A stretch of 64,000 nt of DNA from Paenibacillus sp. E222 (lineage in GTDB: Bacteria; Bacillota; Bacilli; Paenibacillales; Paenibacillaceae), in contig NZ_CP058552.1 in NCBI RefSeq assembly GCF_013401555.1, positions 4,402,001 to 4,466,000 of the forward strand. The letters are read 5' to 3'. A program made the position numbers and the translations under genes. Within the stretch, counting starts at the first letter, position 1; each line of letters opens with the position of its first letter. The notes beneath the pieces were generated by a model. That model was not told where the DNA came from and ran no database searches. It worked only from the letters and a program-made list of their open reading frames with translations. Shown here piece by piece: positions 1-8,760 of this stretch.

Positions 1-794
1 CCATTACGATCTATCAGATCAATGTAGCCTCGACTTATAGTGAAAAAAACATATACTATGTCGTTTCCGTGCTGGGCTCCCTTTTTCTAAATGTGTTCAT
101 TGTTTATGTATTCGATAATATGGTGGAAAAGGTTCAGCTCGCGAATGAAAATGCTCAATTACAGCGTCAGATGGATTACCAGGATGCCAACTATGAGAAA
201 ACAGTGCACAGTTTCAAAAATGTAAAAAACATCATCCATGATATCAATCAGCAGTTCCTGTACATTGAGGAGTGTATTAAGCAAAACAAGCTTGATGCGG
301 CAGGCGATCATATTAAACTCACGCTGAATAAGATTGAAGGAGCGTACCAACGGGTAAATTCCGGCAATCTTGTTATTGATGCTCTTGTTACGAATACGAT
401 TGCATTGGGGCAGGCCAACGGGATCAAAATCGACACCCGTATTCAACTTCATTCACAACATATCCATATTGACCGTTATGATCTGTGTGTTGTGCTCGGC
501 AATATGTTGGATAATGCGATCGAAGCTTCCAAGAAAGTCAGACATGCCGAAGACCGATACATCCTGGTCGCAATTCACTCCACGGCGTCTGCACTTGTAA
601 TCCAGATTCTGAATCAGGTGGAGCAGAAAGTGACTCACCTCAAGAGTGAGAAGCCCAACCCGGAGTATCATGGGATCGGCCTAACCAACATTTCGAGAAT
701 GTGCGAAAAGTATGGTGGACATATGAGTATTGAGAATCAACATCGGACGTTTAATAACATGGTCGTGCTTCCTTTTGACATGAGAAGTCACTGA
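1..794 (+). CDS. Sensor histidine kinase, GHKL (AgrC-like) type, 5' end outside window
   Basis: The reading frame is open from the first bases of the window, so the N-terminal membrane part is missing. A last hydrophobic segment (SLFLNVFIVYVF) is followed by a coiled-coil linker rich in N, Q and E, then the H-box (NIIHDINQQF) with the phospho-accepting His, an N-box (LGNMLDNAIEAS) and a G-box (HGIGLTNISRM). This arrangement is typical of the GHKL kinases that sense peptides (AgrC, ComD, CitA-like). Such kinases usually pair with a LytTR response regulator, which must lie upstream of the window because the next gene is an enzyme. The 3' end is TGA, and the following gene starts about 120 bases on with no clear terminator between. 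Confidence 0.85.
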   Translation, partial: ITIYQINVASTYSEKNIYYVVSVLGSLFLNVFIVYVFDNMVEKVQLANENAQLQRQMDYQDANYEKTVHSFKNVKNIIHDINQQFLYIEECIKQNKLDAAGDHIKLTLNKIEGAYQRVNSGNLVIDALVTNTIALGQANGIKIDTRIQLHSQHIHIDRYDLCVVLGNMLDNAIEASKKVRHAEDRYILVAIHSTASALVIQILNQVEQKVTHLKSEKPNPEYHGIGLTNISRMCEKYGGHMSIENQHRTFNNMVVLPFDMRSH

Positions 795-912
795 ACATAC
801 CGTTCGGGGATTGTTTTTTTCCATTCAGGGTTCGTTATCGCTCTATATGCTTCGTCCCCGATATGATGAATGCAATCATATGCACAGTATCATAAGGGAG
901 GAAGTTATTATT

Positions 913-2964
913 ATGAAGAAACTAATCAGTATGTTATGTACGGCTGTACTTGTTGTCATGCCGATGACAGATGTCAGGGCAGAGGGAAACAAGATGGGAG
1001 CGATTGAGGATCAGGCTGGGCGACTTGCCACAGAGATGGTGCAGAATTATGGTGTCACAGGTATGCAGTATGCGATCATGGATGAAGGGAAGATCATTTT
1101 GTCCGATAGTGTTGGATTCCAGGACAAGGCATCCCAGAAACCAGTCGACAAGGATACCATGTTTGGAATAGGCTCGGTTAGCAAAATGGTTGTCACAGCT
1201 GCCACCATGATGTTGGTCGATTCCGGTAAAGTGGATCTGGACCAGCCCCTCACTTCGTATATTAAAGATTTTGAAATGGCGGATGACCGATATACCCAAA
1301 TAACGCCACGCATGCTTATGAATCATTCTTCCGGGCTCTATGGTACCCATTATGGAAACAGTATGTTATTTGACGATAATGATACCCGCAATCATGATGA
1401 ATTACTGCTCAAACTAAAGTCAGAAAAATTAAAATCAAACCCTGGAGCTTATTCCGTATACTGTAATGATGGCTTTCAGTTGCTTGAGATACTGGTTGAA
1501 CGGGTGAGTGGATTAAGCTACAGCGAATTTATTGCCAAGTTCATCAGCAATCCGTTACAGTTGCATGCAACCAAGACACCACTTGATTCTTTTGATAGAA
1601 AACAATTATCTGAAACCTATTGGCCTACGATTAAAACGAAACTGCCTGTTGAAAATGCCAATATCATTGGTACAGGTGGAATCTACTCGACCGCAGAAGA
1701 ATTAAGTCGATTCGCTGAAGTATTGATAGGAAACAAACCGGATATTCTGTCCAAAACCTCAGTAGAGTCCATGCAAAATCATGAATATCGTCGAGGAATA
1801 TGGGTGTCAGAAGAGCGAAATACCTTCAACTATGGTCTTGGATGGGATGCGGTAGCACTTGCACCGTTCAGCGATTATGGCATTACCGCACTTACCAAAG
1901 GTGGAGACACCATGTTGTTTCATGCCTCGTTAATCACTATACCGGAACATGATATATCGATGGCGGTTCTTTCTTCGGGCGGGTCTTCTGTCTATAATCA
2001 GCTGTTTGCCACTAAAGTTCTGCTGGAGGTTCTTGAGGAACAAGGCATCATCGACGAGATAGAGCCTGATGAGACATTCTCACCACCTGTCAAAACGAAG
2101 ATGCCTTCGGAATTGACGGCGTATTCCGGTCTCTATGGTACGGTAGGTGCAACCCTTGATATAGAGATTAAGAATGGCGAACTCTCACTTCCGGCTATGC
2201 AGGGAGGACTTATCCCGGAGCAGAATTACGTGTACACGGGTGGAGGGGAGTTTACGAGTAACGACGGAAGCGTGAAGATCAGCTTCGAGAAAGAAAGCAA
2301 TGACAAGGTATATCTTAAAGTTCAGGCGCATATCACGCTGCCCGGATTAGGCCAAACCGTGATGAACACTTATGATTATCAAAAATTGGAAAATAATTCG
2401 CTGGATACAGCATCGAAAGAGAGATGGAAGGCTAGAAACGGTTCGAAATATTATGCGTTGGATGAAAAGATAACGTCGATCTTCTATCTGCTCCCAACGA
2501 TGCTGATCAAAAACCTGTCCGTAGATGTGGAAAGCGGATATGCGAATGGTACCCGAGTTGTTGATCCGGATAATGCAGAGAATGTCGTTCAGATTCCTGT
2601 TATGAACGGAAGAGATGCATTCGATCTGCATTTCCGCACGAAGAACGAAGCGGAGTACTTAACTCAGGATGGACAGGAGTATATTGCGGAGGAGGCCATT
2701 ACACCAATCTTTGGTGGCAAAACAGGCATCACCACCATTCCGGCAAACGGTCAAGCTCGGTGGTATGCCATCGATTCCCGCTCGGCGAACAAAACGTTAA
2801 CGGTGGATACTCCGGAGAGCGGAGGTTATGCCGTATATAACGCTGAAGGTGAAGTGGTTCAATTTTCGAAAGCAACGAATCAAGAATCAACGGTGCTTCC
2901 CAAAGGTGGTTTTATCGTCTTTGGTGGTGAAGCGGGAGATGTCTTCAAGATTCAACTAAAATGA
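913..2964 (+). CDS. Secreted serine hydrolase, beta-lactamase / PBP4* family
   Basis: A 683-residue protein. The frame is open further upstream, but ATG 913 is the best start: it follows GGGAGG and opens a classical signal peptide (MKKLISMLCTAVLVVM...VRA). The catalytic domain (about residues 30-420) has the SxxK motif S88-V-S-K91 and the Y183-C-N185 triad element of class C beta-lactamase-like enzymes. The third motif region reads TKGGDT rather than a plain KTG or HTG. About 260 residues follow the catalytic domain, made of beta-rich segments seen in many Firmicute homologues. It is expected to act outside the cell on D-amino-acid peptides, esters or peptidoglycan; sequence alone does not choose among these. 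It could be controlled by the kinase upstream, but that is inference. Confidence 0.85.
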   Translation: MKKLISMLCTAVLVVMPMTDVRAEGNKMGAIEDQAGRLATEMVQNYGVTGMQYAIMDEGKIILSDSVGFQDKASQKPVDKDTMFGIGSVSKMVVTAATMMLVDSGKVDLDQPLTSYIKDFEMADDRYTQITPRMLMNHSSGLYGTHYGNSMLFDDNDTRNHDELLLKLKSEKLKSNPGAYSVYCNDGFQLLEILVERVSGLSYSEFIAKFISNPLQLHATKTPLDSFDRKQLSETYWPTIKTKLPVENANIIGTGGIYSTAEELSRFAEVLIGNKPDILSKTSVESMQNHEYRRGIWVSEERNTFNYGLGWDAVALAPFSDYGITALTKGGDTMLFHASLITIPEHDISMAVLSSGGSSVYNQLFATKVLLEVLEEQGIIDEIEPDETFSPPVKTKMPSELTAYSGLYGTVGATLDIEIKNGELSLPAMQGGLIPEQNYVYTGGGEFTSNDGSVKISFEKESNDKVYLKVQAHITLPGLGQTVMNTYDYQKLENNSLDTASKERWKARNGSKYYALDEKITSIFYLLPTMLIKNLSVDVESGYANGTRVVDPDNAENVVQIPVMNGRDAFDLHFRTKNEAEYLTQDGQEYIAEEAITPIFGGKTGITTIPANGQARWYAIDSRSANKTLTVDTPESGGYAVYNAEGEVVQFSKATNQESTVLPKGGFIVFGGEAGDVFKIQLK

Positions 2965-2991
2965 TTGCATAAGGAAAAAGGATTCCATTTG

Positions 2992-3046
2992 AAAATATCG
3001 GGTTCTGAGCGTAGGTTGCTCGTGATCCGATATTTTTCTTTTTTTA
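2992..3046 (+). terminator. Rho-independent terminator after the serine hydrolase
   Basis: AAAATATCGG pairs with CCGATATTTT around a 25-base loop, followed by a T-rich run (TTTTTCTTTTTTT). Confidence 0.7.
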
Positions 3047-3149
3047 TACGCCCAAACACAACCAGATTCTCCTTCATAGGCTATATGGAATCAGCCTAAT
3101 TTGTTATTGGAAAATACATGTTTTAATGACTAAGGAGTTGGATAAATAC

Positions 3150-4502
3150 GTGATTTCAAAAGTGAAGCTTACAGGGCGAGTGGTGTTTAAAGGTGACCCT
3201 GGTTATGAAGTGGCTCGGAAGAACTGGGACCCGCATACGGACAGATTCCCTAAAGTGTTTGTGTTCGCTCAAAAAACACAGGATGTAGCCAATGCGATAA
3301 GATGGGCGCGCCAAAATAAGGTGCCTATTCGTCCGAGAAGTGGGAGGCACGCATTAGAGTCCAACCTTTCACAAGTCAATGGTGGTATAGTCATCGACGT
3401 TAGCGAAATGAAGAGAATCAAGTTAAACAAAAAAAGCGGAACGGCCGTCGTTGAGACAGGTAATCGGGTAGGAAGAATCGTGGATACGTTGGCTCGACAA
3501 GGATATATGTCCCCATTTGGTGACAGTCCAACGGTTGGAATTGGTGGAATAACACCTGGTGGCGGAATTGGTCCACTGCAAAGAACAACGGGTCTCATCT
3601 GTGATAATCTAATCGAGCTCGAAATGGTTGACGCTAAAGGGCGGATTATTCGGGCGAACAAAAAGCAAAATTCCGATCTTCTCTGGGCTACACGTGGCGG
3701 CGGAGGCGGTAACTTCGGTGTATACACTAAATATAAATTCAAGGTGCGGCGCTCTCCAGCCAAAGCTACTGTATTTAGTATCACATGGCCATGGGATCAG
3801 TTCGAAAAAGTCGTGAAGAAATGGCAAGTATGGGCACCTAAAGCCAGTACCAAGCTGGGAAGTGAATTAAGTGTTGGTCCCAAAAAAGGCGGAAATGTTA
3901 GCATGCTTGGGGTATACCTCGGTTCAAAGAGTGAAGCCCTCCGTCAGTTGGAACCCATTCTTAGCGTAGGAACACCTACCAAAAAAAGCATTCTGTACCT
4001 GCCATACAGGGCAGCCACGAAGTTTTTGCTGGCCCCGGATCCTGTGCTCACCCAAAAATACAGCAACCAGTTTTCCAGTGGCTTCGGCAGACGCCCGTTC
4101 CCGGATAAAGCCTTCAAAGTCATGCGTGAGTTTCTGGAAAATGCAGAGGGAGGTACACCAGCCGGTTTCTATTTCCTTAACTGGGGTGGTGCTGTAAGTC
4201 GAGTTGCTCCTCAAGCCACTGCGTTTTACTGGCGAAAAGCTGAATTTTATGTGGAATGGAACAGCTCATGGGTGAAGCCATCGCATGCAGCTAAAAATAT
4301 TGCTTTGACTCGGAACACGAGAACGAAATTGCAGCCTTATATTGTAGGGGCCTACATTAACGTACCAGACCAAGGTATTAAAAATCCAGGGCCGACCTAT
4401 TATGGCAAGAACTACGCCAGATTAAGAAAAGTAAAAGCGAAATACGATCCGAAAAATGTATTTAATAACCCGCAAAGTATTCCACCAGCTAGATTAAAAT
4501 AG
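3150..4502 (+). CDS. FAD-dependent oxidase, berberine bridge enzyme (BBE)-like
   Basis: A 450-residue cytosolic protein with an FAD_binding_4 (PCMH) domain (about 30-200) and a C-terminal BBE segment (YYGKNYARLRKVKAKYDP...NPQSIPP). The flavin-binding His is in RSGRHALE. The position that holds the second covalent Cys in bicovalent family members (G-x-C-P-T-V-G) is Ser here (GDSPTVGIGG), so at most a mono-covalent flavin is predicted. Family members oxidise alcohols, sugars or oligosaccharides with O2. ATG 3126 is possible, but AAGGAG lies at 3132-3137, inside that frame, which favours GTG 3150. The gene stands alone between two terminators. The substrate is unknown. Confidence 0.8.
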   Translation: MISKVKLTGRVVFKGDPGYEVARKNWDPHTDRFPKVFVFAQKTQDVANAIRWARQNKVPIRPRSGRHALESNLSQVNGGIVIDVSEMKRIKLNKKSGTAVVETGNRVGRIVDTLARQGYMSPFGDSPTVGIGGITPGGGIGPLQRTTGLICDNLIELEMVDAKGRIIRANKKQNSDLLWATRGGGGGNFGVYTKYKFKVRRSPAKATVFSITWPWDQFEKVVKKWQVWAPKASTKLGSELSVGPKKGGNVSMLGVYLGSKSEALRQLEPILSVGTPTKKSILYLPYRAATKFLLAPDPVLTQKYSNQFSSGFGRRPFPDKAFKVMREFLENAEGGTPAGFYFLNWGGAVSRVAPQATAFYWRKAEFYVEWNSSWVKPSHAAKNIALTRNTRTKLQPYIVGAYINVPDQGIKNPGPTYYGKNYARLRKVKAKYDPKNVFNNPQSIPPARLK

Positions 4503-4514
4503 GGTACGATTTCA

Positions 4515-4548
4515 AACCGTTAATTCTGAGAAGAGTTAACGGTTTTTT
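4515..4548 (+). terminator. Rho-independent terminator after the FAD oxidase
   Basis: AACCGTTAA pairs with TTAACGGTT and runs into TTTTTTG. Confidence 0.8.
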
Positions 4549-4669
4549 GACCTTTCTAATCGTTGTATTTACTATTTGTTGTATTTATTATTTATTGTAG
4601 AGTAAGATGTAAAAAAATAATATTCATACTGAATCGGGGTTCAGGCAATGTATTTCAAGGGGGTAAAAG

Positions 4670-5548
4670 ATGGATTACACTTCGTCAATTGAAGCGGCAT
4701 TAAAGGCGGAGCGCCCTAAATATACCGCCATAGCGGCGGGGCGACGTCATACCATTGGTCTTAGATCGGACGGAACGGTAACGGCAGTGGGGGATCATAA
4801 AGTTGGCCAATGTGATGTAAGCAGCTGGCGCGATATTGTGGCGATAGCGGCTGGTAATGTTCATATGGCGACGAACACAGGTAATGCGCATACCATCGGC
4901 CTAACGTCTCACGGCACGGTAGTGGCGGTGGGCTGGAATAAACATGAGCAATGCGAGGTAAGCGATTGGCGCAATATTGTAGCAATTGCTGCGGGGTGGC
5001 GTCGTACCGTCGGGCTGAAATCGGATGGCACGGTGATTGCTGTGGGACGAAATAATGAAGGCGAATGCGATGTAAGCAGCTGGCGTGATATGGTTGCGGT
5101 AGCCGCGGGAGACTGGCATACCGCCGGGCTTAAATCAGATGGTACTGTGACGATTGTGGGCAATAATCAATATGGCCAATGTGATGTAAGCGGTTGGAGC
5201 GACATCGTGGAGGTAGCGGCAGGGTACCTCCATACCGTGGGGCTTACATCGGGTGGCACTGTGGTTGCCGTGGGTGGAAATAAACATGGCCAATGCGAAG
5301 TAAGCAACTGGCGTGGTATTACGGCGATAGCGGCAGGCAGTAATCATACCATTGGCCTTCAATCGGACGGTACGGTGGTGGCCGTGGGATGGAATAAGTA
5401 CGATCAATGCAATGTAGGTAACTGGAGTGACATTGTGGCGATAGCTGCGGGTTGTGCTCATACTCTTGGCATTAAATCAGACGGCACGGTGGTGGTTGTG
5501 GGTGATAATGAATATGGTCAATGTGATGTAAGAGGTTGGTGTGGTTAA
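4670..5548 (+). CDS. RCC1-like seven-repeat beta-propeller protein
   Basis: A 292-residue protein that is almost wholly made of seven copies of a 38-residue unit: IAAG-x-x-HT-x-GL-x-SDGTV-x-AVG-x-N-x-x-GQCDVS-x-W-x-DIVA. This is the RCC1-type repeat, and seven units match a closed seven-bladed propeller. Unit 2 carries an insert of about nine residues before its HT. There is no signal peptide or membrane segment, so it is probably cytosolic. The start ATG 4670 follows GGGGG. Bacterial RCC1-like proteins have no agreed function; a binding or scaffold role is the usual guess. Neighbours give no clue. Confidence 0.8.
   Translation: MDYTSSIEAALKAERPKYTAIAAGRRHTIGLRSDGTVTAVGDHKVGQCDVSSWRDIVAIAAGNVHMATNTGNAHTIGLTSHGTVVAVGWNKHEQCEVSDWRNIVAIAAGWRRTVGLKSDGTVIAVGRNNEGECDVSSWRDMVAVAAGDWHTAGLKSDGTVTIVGNNQYGQCDVSGWSDIVEVAAGYLHTVGLTSGGTVVAVGGNKHGQCEVSNWRGITAIAAGSNHTIGLQSDGTVVAVGWNKYDQCNVGNWSDIVAIAAGCAHTLGIKSDGTVVVVGDNEYGQCDVRGWCG
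4730..5539 (+). repeat. Seven tandem coding repeats, period about 114 bp
   Basis: The RCC1 units repeat at the DNA level about every 114 bp, with strongly conserved stretches such as the one encoding GQCDVS-x-W. Only the second unit breaks the period, by about 27 bp. The similarity suggests recent duplication or ongoing conversion. Confidence 0.8.
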
Positions 5549-5678
5549 TTGCACCGGCTTTTTTTGTTTTATACGGATTTGCTGCTAGAAACGACTGGCC
5601 TGGAGGGAATGAATAGTGGACAGGCAGTTAAAATGTCACAATGGAATGTGATTAACGATAATTCGCAACCTTTTAATA

Positions 5679-5693
5679 TGATAATAGTTATCA
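5679..5693 (+). promoter_or_regulatory. Fur box upstream of the iron-type lipoprotein
   Basis: TGATAATAGTTATCA matches the Bacillus 7-1-7 Fur consensus TGATAATNATTATCA at all but one position. A weaker second copy (TGACAATGACTATGA) is at 5728-5742, next to a -10-like TATACT at 5723-5728. Confidence 0.75.
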
Positions 5694-5784
5694 TTCTCAT
5701 TTACGTCATTCGACATTTGCTGTATACTGACAATGACTATGATACATAATGGCCAAAGTGAAAAAGGAAAGGGAGAGATTTTGA

Positions 5785-6867
5785 ATGTTTTTATCCGTAA
5801 AAAAAGGAGCAATTCTATGTTTAATGACTGCACTTGTTCTTGTGCTTGCAGCTTGCTCCAGTAGTAATGGCAGCAGCAAAGCTGCAAACACTAGCTCACA
5901 GGAAGCAGTGACGGATAGCGATACGAATGCTTCAACAGATGGGCAAAAAACGGATGCGGATGCTACAGGCGCAGCTCAAACAATATACCCAATCGTTGTT
6001 TCAAACTATACAACTGAAAACGGCACCTGGGTGGCAAAGGAACAAACCTTCGATAAAGCACCTGAACGAGTGGTTGCCAATACACAAGGTGCAGCGGAGT
6101 TATTAATTCGTCTTGGTTTAACTGACAAGATTGTTGGCGTAGCAGCGCTGTTTGGCAATGTGCCTGAGGATATTGCTGAAGATTTCAAAAAAATTCCTGT
6201 GCTATCTGAAGGTTATGTAGGTAAAGAAGTAACCATTGGTGCTTCGCCTGATCTGGTTATGGGGCGCGGGGGATTGTTTGAAGATGCAGATTGGGGCGTT
6301 GGCACTGTAAACAGTCTGAATGAGATGAATATCAAAACCTTTGTACAAAGTACCAGTGTTACTGATGCAAAATTAGATAATCTATACAAGGATATCACTG
6401 AGCTAGGTGAAATATTTAATGTACAAGCGAATGCAGCGTCTTATATCGAACAGCTCAAAGCACGTGAGAAAGCATTAGCGGCTCGAGCAAGCGCTGAAAC
6501 GATCAACTATGCATCTTTTTTTGATAATGGTGATGGAACCATTGGAGTGTACAACGGAAATGGAGATACATTTATTGAAAGTGCCATGTCATTAATCAAT
6601 ATGCATAATATGCTGATTAACGAAGAAGGCACGCTCAGTTTGGAGAAGCTAATCGAGATCAATCCAGATGCCATGATTATTTCTAAATATGCTGGCGGTA
6701 TTGATCCGGAACAAACGATTGAAAAGCTGCTAACCAACAAGCAATTGCAAAGCATTAACGCGATTAAAAACAAGAAAATTTACGTTATTGATTTCAATAA
6801 CTTCTGGGGTTACGGGGATTCTATCTTCACAGGAGTTGAAGCACTCGCAGATGATCTGAACTTGTAA
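5785..6867 (+). CDS. Iron-siderophore ABC transporter substrate-binding lipoprotein (FecB/FhuD-like)
   Basis: A 360-residue lipoprotein. The signal ends in the lipobox LAAC, followed by a Ser/Gly/Asn/Asp-rich linker (residues 25-60) and a Peripla_BP_2 fold (about 90-355, e.g. APERVVANTQGAAELLIRLGL and EINPDAMIISKYAGG). It captures a ferric chelate on the cell surface for a membrane permease. No permease or ATPase gene is adjacent, so it must work with partners encoded elsewhere. The Fur box about 100 bases upstream indicates induction on iron starvation. The start ATG 5785 follows GGGAGAG. Confidence 0.88.
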   Translation: MFLSVKKGAILCLMTALVLVLAACSSSNGSSKAANTSSQEAVTDSDTNASTDGQKTDADATGAAQTIYPIVVSNYTTENGTWVAKEQTFDKAPERVVANTQGAAELLIRLGLTDKIVGVAALFGNVPEDIAEDFKKIPVLSEGYVGKEVTIGASPDLVMGRGGLFEDADWGVGTVNSLNEMNIKTFVQSTSVTDAKLDNLYKDITELGEIFNVQANAASYIEQLKAREKALAARASAETINYASFFDNGDGTIGVYNGNGDTFIESAMSLINMHNMLINEEGTLSLEKLIEINPDAMIISKYAGGIDPEQTIEKLLTNKQLQSINAIKNKKIYVIDFNNFWGYGDSIFTGVEALADDLNL

Positions 6868-6921
6868 GAGCAGATGCGCTTGCTTGATCACCATGCATGC
6901 AATTAATATCATGTTTATTTT

Positions 6922-6962
6922 AACGGCAGAACAGTAATTTACTGGGCTGTCGTTTTCTTTTT
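6922..6962 (+). terminator. Terminator after the iron lipoprotein gene
   Basis: ACGGCAG-AA-CAGTAA pairs with TTACTG-GG-CTGTCGT, followed by TTTCTTTTT. Confidence 0.75.
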
Positions 6963-6989
6963 AATAGGATCAAAGCATTGAAACAGGAA

Positions 6990-7026
6990 AAGCCCATCCT
7001 CTTCATATTCGGGAAGAGAAGGGCTT
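6990..7026 (-). terminator. Terminator of the amidohydrolase gene
   Basis: On the minus strand AAGCCC-TTCTCTTC pairs with GAAGAG-GAT-GGGCTT and continues into TTCCTGTTTC. It lies just past the amidohydrolase stop. Confidence 0.6.
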
Positions 7027-7071
7027 GGCCGCATTCATGATTATGCTAGATGTTTTAGCAGAGGATCCCGA

Positions 7072-8520
7072 TCATAGCGTTTCATCTTTCATATCGGCTA
7101 CTTTTATCACGGGATAGGTTTGAACTGCACGGTCCAACGTTTGTTTCTCCATCAGTTTTCCATCCAAGATAACCGCGGATATGCTTGTTGTATTTCGAAT
7201 ATCCTCTAACGGATTTTTATCAAGAATTACGAGATCAGCAAGTTTTCCTTTTTCTACGGTGCCCAGTTCCTGCTCTCTTTCCAAATATCGTGCCGGATTC
7301 AACGTTGCTGACTGCAAGGCCTGAAGTGGGGTGAGGCCGCTTTTAACTAGCCATTCAAGTTCATCATGCAAGGAAATGCCGTATATAAAGTTAGTCATTT
7401 CGTAACTGGAATCGGTGCCTGCAAGCATGGGCACGCCGGCATCATTTAATTTTTTGACCATGCCCGGCGTTAGGGAATTGATGGCCTCCATTAATTCAGT
7501 TTGTTCCGGAGGGGTGGCGCGAATCACTTCGGCCCATTGCTTCTGCACGGCCGTAGGTACGTATTTGGACCGCGGATCGATTTCGGTTTTGGCCATATTC
7601 AAATAGGTAACCATGGTCGGTACAGGCCAGACACCTTTTTCTTTGAATTTGCGGAACAGCTTGCTGGCCTTGACGGAGTCATAGGCTTGGGAAGCCTCGA
7701 TCTCTGCCAGCGAATAACCAAGCAAATCACTCATGTCGGCATTTTTGAAAAGTTCGTCCTCGATGCTCGAAGTGGCAATAAATAAGCCGTGTAGGTGTTC
7801 TATGCTCTTAAATCCTAGCTGAACGGCTTCGCTGGCCCGAACCTCTACCGGTAAATGACCGACAACTGGCAAACCGTACTTATTCGCTTCGTCCATAACC
7901 TCCAGAAACAGAGGACGCGGCAACCAAGAGTATACTTTGATATGATCCGCGCCTTTTGCCACATTCAGACGTACGGCTTCCCGCGCTTGTTCCTCTGTGC
8001 TCAAGTAGAACATGTGCGGAGCCTCGTCAGCCGGACCTCCATTTAGAGTCGAACCCGCATAGACAAGACGTGGGGCAGGCATTCCCGCTTGAATACTCGT
8101 TTTCCATATATCGACGTTCTTTAAAGCCGCCCCCATCTCCCGTACTCCGGTCACTCCATTAGCCAGAAAGAGAGGGAAAGCATTTTTATAGTTATCTTCC
8201 AGATGGACATGCATGTCCCACAAACCAGGAATGACGTATTGGCCCTTAGCATCACGTACCTGTGCGTAATCGGGGATGGCCGTTTGACTGCTGTTTCCAA
8301 TGTGACTGATCTTGTTATCCTTAATGATAATGGTCTGATCGCTGGTTAACTTTCCGGACCTTACGTCTACAATCGTCGCATGCTCAAGTGCTAACGTCAG
8401 CCTTGTCGCAGGTTCAATGCTTGCATAACCGGTACCTGTACCGCATACTAACACAATCCATAATGCCATGAACCCAACTATGTACTTCTTGAAGCTGCCC
8501 AATTCTCTCGTTAAACTCAT
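7072..8520 (-). CDS. Secreted metal-dependent amidohydrolase
   Basis: A 482-residue protein. The frame runs to 8553, but GAGGAGG precedes ATG 8520, which opens MSLTRELGSFKKYIVGFMALWIVLV, a signal peptide or membrane anchor. Amidohydrolase superfamily marks are the metal-binding DMHVH after VIPGLW, a later His in VVGHLP, SIEHLHGL, and the metal Asp in MLAGTDSSYE. The C-terminal strand domain includes KGKLADLVILDKNPLEDI. Family members near this sequence hydrolyse imide, peptide or ester bonds (imidazolonepropionase-like, Xaa-Pro dipeptidase-like); the substrate cannot be told. It is monocistronic. Confidence 0.85.
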   Translation of the reverse strand: MSLTRELGSFKKYIVGFMALWIVLVCGTGTGYASIEPATRLTLALEHATIVDVRSGKLTSDQTIIIKDNKISHIGNSSQTAIPDYAQVRDAKGQYVIPGLWDMHVHLEDNYKNAFPLFLANGVTGVREMGAALKNVDIWKTSIQAGMPAPRLVYAGSTLNGGPADEAPHMFYLSTEEQAREAVRLNVAKGADHIKVYSWLPRPLFLEVMDEANKYGLPVVGHLPVEVRASEAVQLGFKSIEHLHGLFIATSSIEDELFKNADMSDLLGYSLAEIEASQAYDSVKASKLFRKFKEKGVWPVPTMVTYLNMAKTEIDPRSKYVPTAVQKQWAEVIRATPPEQTELMEAINSLTPGMVKKLNDAGVPMLAGTDSSYEMTNFIYGISLHDELEWLVKSGLTPLQALQSATLNPARYLEREQELGTVEKGKLADLVILDKNPLEDIRNTTSISAVILDGKLMEKQTLDRAVQTYPVIKVADMKDETL

Positions 8521-8670
8521 TGTTGTCCTCCTCATAGATATGAATGATATCAATCGATAACTTCATTGTAGAGTGTGAATCCTGATTTTTTATTAATTCA
8601 TTCTTACAAAAAGCTTACATTTGAAAGGGAGGAGGATTTGTTATATAAAGGTCAACAAAAGCAATCCAAA

Positions 8671-8712
8671 TAGGGAGCGTAGTGTCATGATTAACTGACA
8701 CTACGCTCCCTA
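8671..8712. repeat. Perfect 17-bp inverted repeat, 8-base loop
   Basis: TAGGGAGCGTAGTGTCA (8671-8687) and its exact complement (8696-8712). It lies downstream of the minus-strand cupredoxin gene, and the minus strand continues TTTGGATTGCTTTTG, so it may act as that gene's terminator. Its perfection is unusual for a simple terminator. Confidence 0.8.
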
Positions 8713-8760
8713 AATCGACTAACTACGATGGGCAATTCATCTGGAAGGGGGAAAGTTCGC

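Noticed and set aside
5549..5749. 66-codon plus-strand ORF after the RCC1 gene
   Set aside because: It begins with TTG right after the RCC1 stop without a ribosome site and runs across the Fur box and promoter of the iron lipoprotein.
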